Positions 6,815-17,100 of a DNA stretch of 19,180 nucleotides are shown here, piece after piece (the stretch's first letter is position 1; the number at the start of each line of letters is the position of its first letter). The translations under genes and the position numbers were made by a program. This DNA comes from Lachnospiraceae bacterium. GTDB taxonomy: Bacteria > Bacillota > Clostridia > Lachnospirales > Lachnospiraceae. Location of the stretch: NCBI GenBank assembly GCA_900751785.1, contig CAADSM010000036.1:1-19180 (forward strand), written 5' to 3'. The notes beneath the pieces are model-generated. The model did no database searches. It was not told where the DNA came from and saw only the letters and a program-made list of their open reading frames with translations.

Positions 6815-7477
6815 TTAATCCCGCTCTTCGCTCCACTCAAGGATCGTTCCCGTATTTGCATCGATCTCGAAATCATATTCCCTCATCTGGTAAATGATCT
6901 CTCCTTCGTATTTGTAGCAGCCGTCATCGTAATCCAGCTCGATCCGGATATCCTGTTCCGTCGCCCCTTCTACTCTCCCCAGTGCGATACTGATCGCCTC
7001 GTCCATGCTGACCGCCACGTCGGCATTTCCTGTGCCGGCATTCTGCTGAGTATTTGACGTCCCGCTGTTCTCCTGACCGCTGTTCTGCGCCTGAGCGGTA
7101 TCCGCTCCTGAGGAAGCATCCTGGCCTGCGTTTCCGTCCTGCGCCGCTGTCCCGCTCTGGGAACCAGTCTCCTCTGCAGACGGTGTGTAATTCTCATTTG
7201 TATCTATGTCAGAGCTTATGATACTGCCGTCTGATGCCAGGATCTCATAATCATATTCCTTTTCCGCGACGTCGAAGCGGATCTCGTATACCTTTCTCCC
7301 GTCGTCCCTGTCCTCGGAAACCTTCAGCCTCGTTGTATCGGACTCGCTGACTCCCGCGTCATTCAGCGCTGCTTCCAGAGCCGCATCACGCCCGATGTCC
7401 GTCCCGCTCCCACACCCTGTAAGAGCACCTAACACTGCCATTGATACTGCTGCCGCTGCGATATATTTTTTCATCAT
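6815..7477 (-). CDS. Double-PepSY-domain lipoprotein
   Basis: 220 residues. A lipoprotein signal ends in LTGC with the modified Cys at 22, so the mature protein is tethered to the outer face of the membrane. Two PepSY-like domains follow at about 30-95 (YEIRFDVAEKEYDYEILASDG) and 155-218 (YKYEGEIIYQMREYDFEIDANTG). They are joined by a ~55-residue linker rich in Gly, Ser, Gln, Asn and Asp. The start at 7475-7477 has AGGGAG 8 bases upstream; an ATG six codons earlier lacks a ribosome site. PepSY domains are thought to bind or inhibit extracellular enzymes and often sit beside sensor kinases. It follows the kinase by 98 bases that carry a candidate regulator-binding repeat, so it is probably a target and perhaps an accessory sensor of that system. 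The exact ligand is unknown. Confidence 0.88.
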   Translation of the reverse strand: MMKKYIAAAAVSMAVLGALTGCGSGTDIGRDAALEAALNDAGVSESDTTRLKVSEDRDDGRKVYEIRFDVAEKEYDYEILASDGSIISSDIDTNENYTPSAEETGSQSGTAAQDGNAGQDASSGADTAQAQNSGQENSGTSNTQQNAGTGNADVAVSMDEAISIALGRVEGATEQDIRIELDYDDGCYKYEGEIIYQMREYDFEIDANTGTILEWSEERD

Positions 7478-7529
7478 ATTTTTCTCTCCCTTCATTTCTT
7501 TGCGGTATATTGTTTGCTTTGTTGACTTT

Positions 7530-7562
7530 ACTATATAATGCGAAGATTAAAGAAAGATTAAA
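7530..7562 (-). promoter_or_regulatory. Candidate response-regulator operator and promoter of the PepSY lipoprotein gene
   Basis: AAGATTAAA occurs at 7543-7551 and again at 7554-7562 (plus-strand reading), exactly 11 bases apart, the helical-turn spacing of OmpR/PhoB direct-repeat sites. Just downstream on the minus strand is ATTATATAGT, a -10-like box (TATAGT at 7530-7535). The repeat covers the -35 position, which has no good -35 hexamer, as expected for a regulator-activated promoter. Confidence 0.6.
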
Positions 7563-7575
7563 ACAAAAAATTTTT

Positions 7576-8976
7576 TTAATTTTTTTCTTCAGGCTCTCCG
7601 GCCGGCATACGGAATATAAATGTGCTGCCTTCACCGAGCCTGCTCTCCACCTCCACAGAGCCGCCGTGAGCTTCTGCGATCCACTTCACCATCGAAAGTC
7701 CGAGCCCCGAATGGCTCCCGTCTGACCGCGAAGCGTCCGCCCGGTAAAACCGCTCCCAGATATGCGGCAGGTCTTCCTCCGAGATCCCGATGCCGTCGTC
7801 GCGCACGGATCCTATGACCTCTCCGTCTGCGCAGGAGAGAGCGACCGTCACCCTGCCGTTCGGTCTGCTGTAGGAGACCGCATTAGAAATCAGGTTGACG
7901 AGCAGCCGGATAAACAATGTCTCATCCACACAGGCTGTGATATCACCGCACGCCTCGCAGCTGATCTGCACGCCGCTGCCCTGTGTATCTGCCAGGAGCT
8001 GCTGCTCCTCTGCCGTCATCCTGGTCAGCTCGCTCACATTGATCCACTCCCTGTGGAGCGGCTGCCGCCCCTGATCCGCCCGGGACAGGAAAAGGAGCTG
8101 AGAGATCATCCCCGCCATATCCTTCGCCTTCCGCTCGATCAGAAGGATCTGTTCCCTCTGCCTCCCGGTCAGCTCCTCATCCTCCAGGCATTCCGCGCAC
8201 TGGGCCAGGATCACGCTGATCGGGGTGCGCAGTTCGTGGGACACATCGGAGGTAAACTGCTTTTCTCTTTGAAACACTTCCTCCAGCTCTTCCAGCATAT
8301 CGTCAAATGTACTGGCAAGACCGTATATCTCATCCCGGTTCCTGCCACTTCCGCTTCTGCACGGCTCCTCCAGCCCGATCCTCCGAGACAGATCCGCATC
8401 TGCACGGATCTTCTGCACAGTGTGCGTGATCTGCTTCACCGGGAGGAGCGTCCTTCTGGTAAACCGATATCCGATCAGCGCAGTTACCAGCGCCATCAGC
8501 GGGAACAGGATCACCGCAAAGCGGAGCGTGACGCTGAAGCTTGCCTCCGCGTCCGTCACCGATGTGATCCCCCTGAGATAAACCGTATAATCTTCCGCCA
8601 GGCGGAAGGACATGTCATATACATACCAGTCCGTATTCCCCTCTGTGATCCGCCTCGTCTGACCGTCCGCGATCTCCGGCTGTACGTCAAAGCCGTAGGG
8701 GACCCTGCCGTACAGGAAATATATATCCTCATCATACAGAGACAGATATACGTCCTGGGTCACAGAATAAAAATCCGCGTCCAGCCGCAGCTCGCCGTCC
8801 TCCAGAGTGATGTCGTCCGCGCTGTCCTGCACCCTGCGCTCCAGCCTGGACTGCGCGCCGGCAAGGATCTCCCGGTTGCTCAGGGAGAACAGGATGGCAA
8901 GTACCGCGCACGTTGCAAGTACCATAAAAAAAGTATACAAAAGCGTCAGCTTGATCTTTAAAGACAGTCTCTTCAT
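7576..8976 (-). CDS. Sensor histidine kinase (HAMP, HisKA, HATPase_c)
   Basis: 466-residue membrane kinase. TM1 at about 9-33, an extracytoplasmic sensor of about 115 residues, TM2 at about 151-171, then HAMP. HisKA has the phospho-acceptor His247 in SHELRTP. The ATPase domain shows the N box NLISNAVSYS (Asn361/365), G1 DDGIGI (393-398), F-box WERFYRAD and G2 SGLGLSM (423-429). It should autophosphorylate and transfer to the upstream regulator. The start codon overlaps the regulator stop by four bases (ATGA), with AAGGAGA just upstream, so the two are translationally coupled. The sensor region has no domain I recognise; the signal is unknown. The AT-rich 98 bases before the lipoprotein gene hold a candidate operator. 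Confidence 0.95.
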   Translation of the reverse strand: MKRLSLKIKLTLLYTFFMVLATCAVLAILFSLSNREILAGAQSRLERRVQDSADDITLEDGELRLDADFYSVTQDVYLSLYDEDIYFLYGRVPYGFDVQPEIADGQTRRITEGNTDWYVYDMSFRLAEDYTVYLRGITSVTDAEASFSVTLRFAVILFPLMALVTALIGYRFTRRTLLPVKQITHTVQKIRADADLSRRIGLEEPCRSGSGRNRDEIYGLASTFDDMLEELEEVFQREKQFTSDVSHELRTPISVILAQCAECLEDEELTGRQREQILLIERKAKDMAGMISQLLFLSRADQGRQPLHREWINVSELTRMTAEEQQLLADTQGSGVQISCEACGDITACVDETLFIRLLVNLISNAVSYSRPNGRVTVALSCADGEVIGSVRDDGIGISEEDLPHIWERFYRADASRSDGSHSGLGLSMVKWIAEAHGGSVEVESRLGEGSTFIFRMPAGEPEEKN

Positions 8977-9647
8977 TCTTTCTCCTTCAATACATACCCG
9001 GCGCCCCGCACAGTGTGGATCAGCTTCGTCTCGTGTCCGTCATCGATCTTTTTGCGGAGATAACGGATGTACACGTCGATCACATTCGAGCTCCCCATAT
9101 AATCATAATTCCAGAGATGCTGCTCCAGCCGGTCTCTTGAGAGCACAGTCCCCGCATTCTGGACCATATACCGCAGCAGAGCAAACTCTTTGCCGGAGAG
9201 CTTGATCTCGCTGCCGCCCCTGGTCACCTGATGGGTGTCCATGTGCACTTCCAGATCCCCGACCCTGTAGCATGTCTTCGGCGTCTCCATAGGCTTCCTC
9301 AGGAGCACCCGGATCCGGGCGGAGAGCTCCTCGAAGGCAAACGGCTTCACCAGATAATCATTGGCTCCGGCATCCAGCCCGCTCACCCGGTCCTCGATGC
9401 TGTCCTTCGCTGTCAGGAGCAGCACCGGCGTACTGATATTCTTCCTCCGCATCTTCCTGAGCACGGTCAGCCCGTCCATGACCGGCATCATGATATCCAG
9501 CACCGCCGCATCATACTCCGCGCTCTCCAGATATTCAAGGGCCTCCTGCCCGTCATAGCAGGCGTCCACGCTGTAGTGCTCGGCCTCAAGCCGCGAGACC
9601 AGCATCCTGTTCAGATCCTTTTCATCTTCTGCGATCAAAATCCTCAT
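8973..9647 (-). CDS. OmpR-family response regulator
   Basis: 224 residues, standard for the family. The receiver domain begins MRILIAEDEKDLN and has phospho-acceptor Asp51 in AAVLDIMMPVMDG and the switch segment LLLTAKDS. VKPF follows, and the C-terminal winged helix runs from about 125 to 222 (LSGKEFALLRYM...VIDVYIRYLRKKI...TVRGAGYVL). The start is the ATG at 9645-9647, with GAGGAG 9 bases upstream. An ATG three codons earlier touches that site, and longer extensions run through the promoter. It is the first gene of the operon RR, HK, PepSY lipoprotein. It probably binds the 11-bp-period direct repeat near 7543-7562. Confidence 0.95.
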   Translation of the reverse strand: MRILIAEDEKDLNRMLVSRLEAEHYSVDACYDGQEALEYLESAEYDAAVLDIMMPVMDGLTVLRKMRRKNISTPVLLLTAKDSIEDRVSGLDAGANDYLVKPFAFEELSARIRVLLRKPMETPKTCYRVGDLEVHMDTHQVTRGGSEIKLSGKEFALLRYMVQNAGTVLSRDRLEQHLWNYDYMGSSNVIDVYIRYLRKKIDDGHETKLIHTVRGAGYVLKEKE

Positions 9648-9671
9648 CAAAATCATCTCCTCATATCCCCT

Positions 9672-9700
9672 AGTATAAAACACGCCGCCGGCGCTGGCAA
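9672..9700 (-). promoter_or_regulatory. Promoter of the two-component operon
   Basis: Minus-strand TTGCCA (9695-9700), 17 bases, TATACT (9672-9677). The predicted leader before the regulator ATG is only about 18-20 bases but contains GAGGAG. Its -35 lies within 10 bases of the divergent aminopeptidase -35. Confidence 0.72.
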
Positions 9701-9703
9701 GGC

Positions 9704-9733
9704 TTGACACCCGGCCGGATTCCGTTCTACTAT
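9704..9733 (+). promoter_or_regulatory. Promoter of the M18 aminopeptidase gene
   Basis: TTGACA (9704-9709), 18 bases, TACTAT (9728-9733). It lies back to back with the two-component promoter. Confidence 0.72.
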
Positions 9734-9771
9734 GGGGATATCGATCATTACGACAGAAAAGGAGATCCCAT

Positions 9772-11046
9772 ATGGATAAAAAGATTTCACAGCAGCTGAT
9801 AGATTTTCTGGAGAAGAGCCCAACCTGCTTCCATGCAGTCCGGACGATGACAGAGATCCTGGAAAAGAATGGATTTACCGAGCTGAAGGAAAACCAGAGA
9901 TGGCACATCGAGAAGGGCGGAAGCTATTTCGTCACGCGAAACGGCTCCTCGCTCATCGCTTTCACCGTTCCGGCTCAGGATATGAAGGGAATGCACATCC
10001 TGGCAAGCCACAGTGATTCGCCTGCGTTCAAGATCAAGGAAAATCCCGAGATAGAGTCCGGCAACCATTATATCCGCCTGAATATCGAAGGATACGGCGG
10101 CATGATCTGCGCTCCCTGGTTCGACCGTCCGCTCTCCATCGCCGGCCGGGTGATCGTAAAAGATCCGGAAACCGAAAGCTTCCGCTCCGTCCTCGTCAAT
10201 ATCGACCGCGACCTGGTCATGATACCGAATCTTGCCATACACATGAACCGCCAGATCAATGAAGGATATAAATATAATATCCAGAAGGACCTGCTCCCGC
10301 TCTACGGGGACATCACAGCTAAGGGAACGTTCATAGAGATGATCTCCGAAGCGGCAGGCGTCCAGGAAGAGGATATTCTCGGTCATGACCTCTTCCTCTA
10401 CAACCGTCAGAAGGGCACTGTCTGGGGCGCTTCCGGAGACTTCCTCTCCTGCGGGCGCTTAGACGACCTGCAGTGTGCCTTCGCATCACTGAAAGGCTTC
10501 CTTGCAGGAGCCCGGGAAAAATATCTTGCCGTCCACTGTGTCCTGGACAGCGAAGAGGTAGGCAGCGGCACGAAACAGGGCGCAGCATCCACCTTCCTCT
10601 TCGACACCCTGACCCGGATCCACACCTGCCTCGGTCTCTCACAGGAGGACTATCTTATCCACCTTGCGGACAGCCTCATGATCTCCGCTGACAATGCGCA
10701 CGCCGTGCATCCCGCTCACACAGACAAGGCGGATCCTACAAACCGCCCGTACATAAACGGCGGCATCGTGATCAAGTTCAGCGCGAACCAGAAGTACTGC
10801 ACGGACGGCATATCGGCCGCCATGTTCCGTGACCTCTGCCGAAAAGCCGATGTCCCTGTCCAGACCTTTGTCAACCGCTCCGACATGGCCGGCGGCTCCA
10901 CGCTTGGGAATATTTCCAACACGCAGGTGGCTCTCAACACCGTGGATATCGGCCTTCCGCAGCTTGCCATGCACTCACCCTACGAGACGGCCGGAGTGAA
11001 GGACACGGAATATCTGATCCGGGCAGCGAAAGAATTTTTCTGCTGA
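9772..11046 (+). CDS. apeB: M18-family aminopeptidase
   Basis: 424-residue cytosolic di-zinc aminopeptidase of the M18 (aspartyl aminopeptidase / ApeB) family, which trims N-terminal residues, usually acidic ones, from peptides. Probable metal ligands can be read at His80 (ILASHSDSPAF), Asp231 (CGRLDD), Glu261/262 (DSEEVGSG), Asp307 (SADNAHAVHPAH) and His401 (AMHSPYE); GGSTLGN is also present. Length matches the family. No signal peptide. The start has AGGAGA about 7 bases upstream. It is divergent from the two-component operon and convergent with the GH84 gene, sharing a terminator. Its role is probably general peptide turnover; family assignment is firm, specificity is not shown by the sequence. 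Confidence 0.96.
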   Translation: MDKKISQQLIDFLEKSPTCFHAVRTMTEILEKNGFTELKENQRWHIEKGGSYFVTRNGSSLIAFTVPAQDMKGMHILASHSDSPAFKIKENPEIESGNHYIRLNIEGYGGMICAPWFDRPLSIAGRVIVKDPETESFRSVLVNIDRDLVMIPNLAIHMNRQINEGYKYNIQKDLLPLYGDITAKGTFIEMISEAAGVQEEDILGHDLFLYNRQKGTVWGASGDFLSCGRLDDLQCAFASLKGFLAGAREKYLAVHCVLDSEEVGSGTKQGAASTFLFDTLTRIHTCLGLSQEDYLIHLADSLMISADNAHAVHPAHTDKADPTNRPYINGGIVIKFSANQKYCTDGISAAMFRDLCRKADVPVQTFVNRSDMAGGSTLGNISNTQVALNTVDIGLPQLAMHSPYETAGVKDTEYLIRAAKEFFC

Positions 11047-11073
11047 TCACGTCCGCTTAAATAAACCGTAACA

Positions 11074-11112
11074 AAAAAGATGCAGCTCCTCATCGGAGCC
11101 GCATCTTTTTCT
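11074..11112. terminator. Bidirectional terminator between the M18 and GH84 genes
   Basis: Arms 11074-11089 and 11095-11110 pair with one A-C mismatch around a 5-base loop. A-rich and T-rich flanks give U-tracts in both directions, serving both convergent genes. Confidence 0.9.
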
Positions 11113-11128
11113 TTACGCGGTCATCTAT

Positions 11129-14100
11129 CTAGCGTTTCTTATTTTTGATCACGACCACTGCGATCACTGCTGCTACACAGATCACAAGCACGATCACGAT
11201 CGGTATAACGTTCGCGGTGTCACCAGTCTTAACTGCGCCGGATGTATCTCCGCTCTTATTGTCGGATGATGTTCCGCTGTTTGTTCCGTCATCTTTACTG
11301 TCATTTCCAGTATCTGATCCTGACGTACTGCTGTCCGCCGGCGTCAGCTTTGCCATCGCAGCCTTAAGCGCTGCTGCAGATGCATTGACCTCTTCGCGGG
11401 TCGCATCCTCATTTTCGAAGACTTCCTTCGCCTCTGCAAGAGCTGCCCGCACCACCGCGTAGCTCTCTGCCTCATAGTCCGCCTCGTTCAGGCCTTCAGC
11501 CTGCGAGATCAGGTCCTCAAGAAGACCCTTATCCGGCTTGAGCATCATGTTCGCCATTGCAGTCAGCAGGTTCTCCCATGCGCTGTTTACCTCTTCCTGA
11601 GTTGCAAATTCATCGTCATAGACCTCTTTTGCTGTGGTCAGAGCTGATGTAAACGCTTCTTTTCCGCTGTCCAGATATGCATCCAGATTACTGTTCATTT
11701 CCTCAGCCAGCGCGATCACCTTCTCAAGATCATCCTTGTCCGCCTCTTTGAACTCCATGTACTGCATCGCCTTGATCAGATTCTGCCAAGCCGTATCCAC
11801 TTCGTTCTGCGTCACTGTCTTGTCGCCGGACTGTACTCTTGCGAGAACATCCTCTGCTGTCTGGAGCGCTTTCTCAAAGTTCTCCTTGACCACTTCCATG
11901 ACACCGTCTGTATTTACGTCGCGCGCAAGCTCGATCGCATATTCAAGGACTGCTGTAGAAATCTCCTCATCCGGTTCCTCGCCGCCAGCATACTCGAGAC
12001 CTGCCACTGCATTCTGGAACGCAGTTCTCGCATCGATAAACTCCTGCGGATTCACGCGATCTCCGCCTGCCGTCTCAGCTTCTTTGTCCGCTGCGACAAG
12101 TGCATCGATCGCATTCTTTGCGTCTGTCAGAACCTGATAGCTTGCCTCAGTATAGTCTTCTGCATTGTATAATGCATAAGTCTCAGCTTCCAGCTCAGCC
12201 AGCTCACGGTTTCTTGTAGAATACTGCAGTGCTGCCTGTGCGTTCTCTACATTTGCTTTCAGGCTGTCTGCGCGTGTCTGCGACAGGTTGTCCGCATTCT
12301 CAAGAGCTGCTGCCAGCGCGTTCACCGCCGACTCATATGCCATGTAGGTAACGCTTGTGTAGATCGTATTTTCATTGCTTACTTTGCCGTCTACAAGCGC
12401 CTGGAGCTCATCAATATTTGCCGCCTTCATTTCTGCATTGTTATATGCTGACTGAAGGGAACCGAGCGCTGAGTCAACGATCGTCTGGCTCGCATTCTCG
12501 TTGTTGTAAATATTGTTCGCCACTTCCCATGCCGCCTCATATGCTGCGATGCTGTCAGTGGTCCATGCCTCGTCTGCCGGCTGAGCGAGAGCAGCCTCAA
12601 GCTCTGACTTGTCTGCCGCGCCCTGTCTCACTGTAGACACTGAGATCTCTGCGATCTCCGGGACCGTATCTGCCCATGTCACCGTGATGCTCTCCAGCGT
12701 GCTTCCTTCCGGAATGACAAATTCATTGATTGCCTGGTTCAATGTTCCAAGCGCTGCCGTTCCGTCTTCACCGATGTACTTCGCAGTAACCTCTGCGTTA
12801 GAAACAGCTCCGAGCTGGATCAGTCTGATCGAAGCCACATCCTCAGGCTCAGAAAGCCTGTAGGTAAATGAGCTGTCCGCTGCGGACGACTTGTAAGTTG
12901 TGCTGAAATCTCCGTCAAACATATTGGACGGGATCTTGCCTTTTTCTTCCACTGCATCAGCGACTACATCTCTGTTCGCTTCTGCTGAAATATACTCTCC
13001 GCCGTTGATCTGGATCTCATTGAATGCGACCCATCTGTGTGAGTATGTCTCTACCGGAGTTACACGGATATATCTTCCGTCCACGTCAAGGCCTGTTGCC
13101 TCCGCGTACATGTAACCCGGATTCATGCTGTCGTGGTATAAGGTGATATCCTGCATGTCCTTTGCAGTCGTATCATCCCATACATTCGCTGTCTCCTGTC
13201 CGACCTTGAGGACCTCTGTCCATTCCTCGCCGTCCGCGGATACTTCAAAGACTGCATTTCTCAGGTAATTGAGCTGCGTCTCCACAACATAGTATCTGAT
13301 GGATGAGAAGTGGATCACCTGTCCGAGATCAAACGTAATATGTTTTCCCTGCTCCTGTGCTCCGTTGATCATGCCGAGCGTTGAAAGGTCACCGTCAAAC
13401 ACGTTGTTTACCGTTCCCGCATTTCGCATGTCATCGGATGCCTGTGCCATCGAGAAATCGCTTTCCACAGTCTTCTCGCCGATAAACTTGTATGACACGT
13501 CAAACTGTGTAAGGTTCAGCTCTACATCGTCTGCAGTGCTGCGCACGCGTACATATCTCGCGTCAACACTGTCTTCTCCGCTGTATTCTGTCCATACGAT
13601 TCCGTTCATTGACGTCTCAAGGACAGTGTTCTCCGGCAGTTCAGATACCGCAGCACCTGTTACCGCCTTGATATTGTTCAGCTTCACTCCGATGTAATCA
13701 TCTGTATCGAGCACGACATTTCCTGCCGAAAGTGAAACCAATCCTTCCTCAACAGTGGATGTAATGTCTGTCGAAATATTCGTATACACATTCTCCGAGC
13801 TTGTGCCCTGTTCTGTCTTCTGTTCAACAGTGAACTCGCTGAACTTGCCCCAGCTTCCCTTCTGTGTCAGGTTTCTGATCCTGATATACTGCGCGCTCAC
13901 ACCTGTCAGATCGATATCCAGAACGTCTGTGCCTGATGCAGCTCCCGTATAGTTATCATAGCCTTCCACCGGAGTCCATGTCTCGCCGTCGACTGATGTC
14001 TCGATCGCGTAATTCACGATCTTGTCGCCGTCCCCGGCGCCGACCACGATATGAGCACTCTCCAGCTCAGCAACGGTTCCGAAATCGTATCCGAGGAAAT

Positions 14101-17100
14101 CGTCTACAAGGAAATCGTCGCCTGTAGTATTATCGCTTCCGTCCGGATCATACCACACGAATGTCTGGTCATTTCCATCATAAAGATTTGACTCCACGTA
14201 TGTCTGGTATACTGTCCAGCGGTCTGTCTTGATCACGTTATATTCGATCGGAGTAACAACTTCTTCCTCAGGCTCCAGGATCTCGATCTCCGCGATCCTT
14301 ACCCAGCCTTCAGTATCTGCATTGTTCAGTATCCTGACAGCGGTCACATTGGAAACACCGCCGAGATCGACTGTCTGGTCGCCTGCGCTTGTAAGCTGAC
14401 CTGCGTCCGTCCATGTATCCGATCCTTCTGTCTGATACTGTACCGCTGCGTCAGTGAACACATCCGCTGCCGCTGAAACACCCTGGAGCAGCCGGAATGT
14501 TCCGACCGTCTGCGGTGCGTCAAATGTGATCGTGATCGTTGAGCCTGCAGCGATGATCTCACGGTTCGGATCCTCATAAGGTCCTTTTGCCAGCTGCGCT
14601 TCTGTATTCTGATCCCCGTCAAAATAGCTGGAATCGGTAGCGCCGTTCCTTACAGAAATACCGTCATATGCAACCGTACCTGTCAGCCTCTCCGGCTCAT
14701 CCGGCTGCTGCGCCGTATTCTTGTTCACCTGGATCTCATGCACATTCAGATATGCATCGAGCACATTGTCCGCTGTCGCGATCAGGCGGATTCCCATAGC
14801 CTGGAAGTCTTCCGGAAGGTTCTCCTCGCCGACCTCGATCTCCAGATACTGTCCCTGCACTCCCGTGAATGCATTGTCCATGCCTGTCAGCTCCAGGTCA
14901 TACCATTCGCTGCCATCGAGCGTATACTGAAGCTTCGACGCCTCGAAATGGTTCTTTCCGGTTCCGAGAAGGAATCTGAAATCATTGATGTCGATGACTC
15001 TGTTGTACATCACGCCGACATAATCGCCCGTGTAGAGCCATACCGGGTTGCGGTAGCTTGCCATTGTGCCGTCGTCGCCGTCAAATACGTTATCTGTGCT
15101 TCCTGTCGGGCTGTCCGTCCTGTTCGTGATAAAGGACTGGATCACCACATCCGGATTCATCGCTGTCTCCGCATATTTGGAAACATATTCAGCCAGCGCA
15201 TTGATAAACGGCACGATATGCTGTACGCCGACCTCTGCGTATTCATAATGATCGATGTAGCTGAACGCATATGTCTTGGAGCTGTCAAACGCAGTCTTTC
15301 CTTCTGTGTTGTACTTCAGGATTGCTGTCGTATCATTGTTGATCACAGCTTTCACGCCGTTCAGATATGCGATCGCCGCGTCTGTCGTATCGTCCCAGCA
15401 GTTGAGCCAGTAGATCATCTGATCTCTCAGATTCGTGTCTCCCGCCTGAGCCTCAAAAACATCAGCTGCATTCTGGAGCACTTCAAATTCAGCGATCACT
15501 GCCTCAACATCTTCAACTGTAACTGTTCCGGCATTTAACTTCTCCTTGAATGCCGTAAGGGTCGGAGCCAGTTCTACGGACTCCTCGAGCTTCGTTACCC
15601 TGCTGTCCATGTTCTGGTTGATCATATGCTTGGACAATTCTCTCAGCGCATCCGATGCCTCTGTCGCTATTGCAGAGTTGTGATCCACATATTTGAAGGA
15701 ATCATTCCACGCCTGATCTGCTTCCTCGGTGCTTTCCCAGATATTCCATGAGTAGCATGCATTCCCGAAGATAGCAACCTTACTCGGTTCTGACTGCTGC
15801 ATCGGGTTCAGCACGATACCCTGGATCTTATCCGGATCCACTCCCGGATGGAGGAACGTGCTGTAGCCGCCCATGATCAGGTGCTGCTTGGAGTTATCTG
15901 TACAAGGCCAGTTGATCCACATGTAAGGTCCGCGGCCTGCATTGTTGGTAAATGTTGTAGTAAAGCTGTCGCTGACCTCTCCCCAGATCCTTCCGCCGGT
16001 CATTACGATCTGCACATTCTTCGGGAAGTCTGCATAATAGGACTCACCGTTTCCGTAATATTCTACTGTACAGAACGGAAGTGTCTGCTTCAGGTCCGGA
16101 TATGTCTTCTGCATCTCTTTCAGCCATGCCGACATATCTTCCAGCAGTCTCTTGTAGTTGTTTCCGCCGAGATTTCCGGTGTTGTTATAGTTTGCCGCAT
16201 CGTCGGCAAGAATCGCGATCTGTCTGACGCCTGCTTCGATGACCTGCTCGAATTTCGCCTGCAGGATCGCAAGGTCTGCCTCATATTCTTCCTGCGAATT
16301 GAAGCTGATCGCATTGTACATAAACGGATGAAGCGCATATACGAAACGGCATTTTGATGCGTTTCCAGCCTCAGCCAGCGTCTTGATCTTCTCTTCGATC
16401 TCCTCGTCCGTATACAGCTCACGCCAGTTGGAGTTATGTTTCGGATCATCCTTCGGCGCGTAGAAATAGGAGTTCAGCTTGTAATAGCCGCCCCATGTCA
16501 TCAGGTTTGCCCTATCCTCTGTTGACCACGGCTCACCGTAATATCCCTCGATAAATCCGCGGCTCGCCACGTCCGCCCAGTCCTCGATATGGAAATTGCG
16601 GATCGTGTAGCTGTCCATCTGCTTGATGATGTGGTACAGCGTTGTCAGGCCGTAGAAGCTGGCGTCTGTATCCGCTCCCAGAACTGCGATGACACCGTCA
16701 GCACTGTCCAGCACGTAGGAGTCCAGCTCGTCAAACAGCCCCTCCGTCGACACGGTAATGTTCGCGTCAACGTATTCATCGACATACTCGCCTGAACCGT
16801 CGATTCCGACAAGAATGTTCGTCATGCCGTCCACGATCGTGTCTGATTCGCTGAATGAAATATCGCTCTTGAGCGCAAGCGTCTCACTCAGCCGGTCCTT
16901 TGTCGCATCGTCGATCCCGCTCTCATAGACCACGTTGACTTCGTCCCGGATGATATAATCCCCATCCGTATACTCCATCACATGGGGAGACGGATAAATC
17001 TCGTACTCTGTCTGATCTGCCGCTTCTGCCTCTGCCGCCGGCGCAATGTAAAGACTGCCGAGCAGCATCGCAGCAGCGAGGACAAACGAGCCTGCCCTGC

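Noticed and set aside
7762..8961. 399-residue plus-strand ORF opposite the histidine kinase
   Set aside because: Antisense shadow in GC-rich coding DNA; the composition (many Arg, His, Leu) is typical of such artefacts.
9648..9908. Longer start for the response regulator
   Set aside because: It runs through the operon promoter and into the divergent gene; the receiver domain begins exactly at MRIL.
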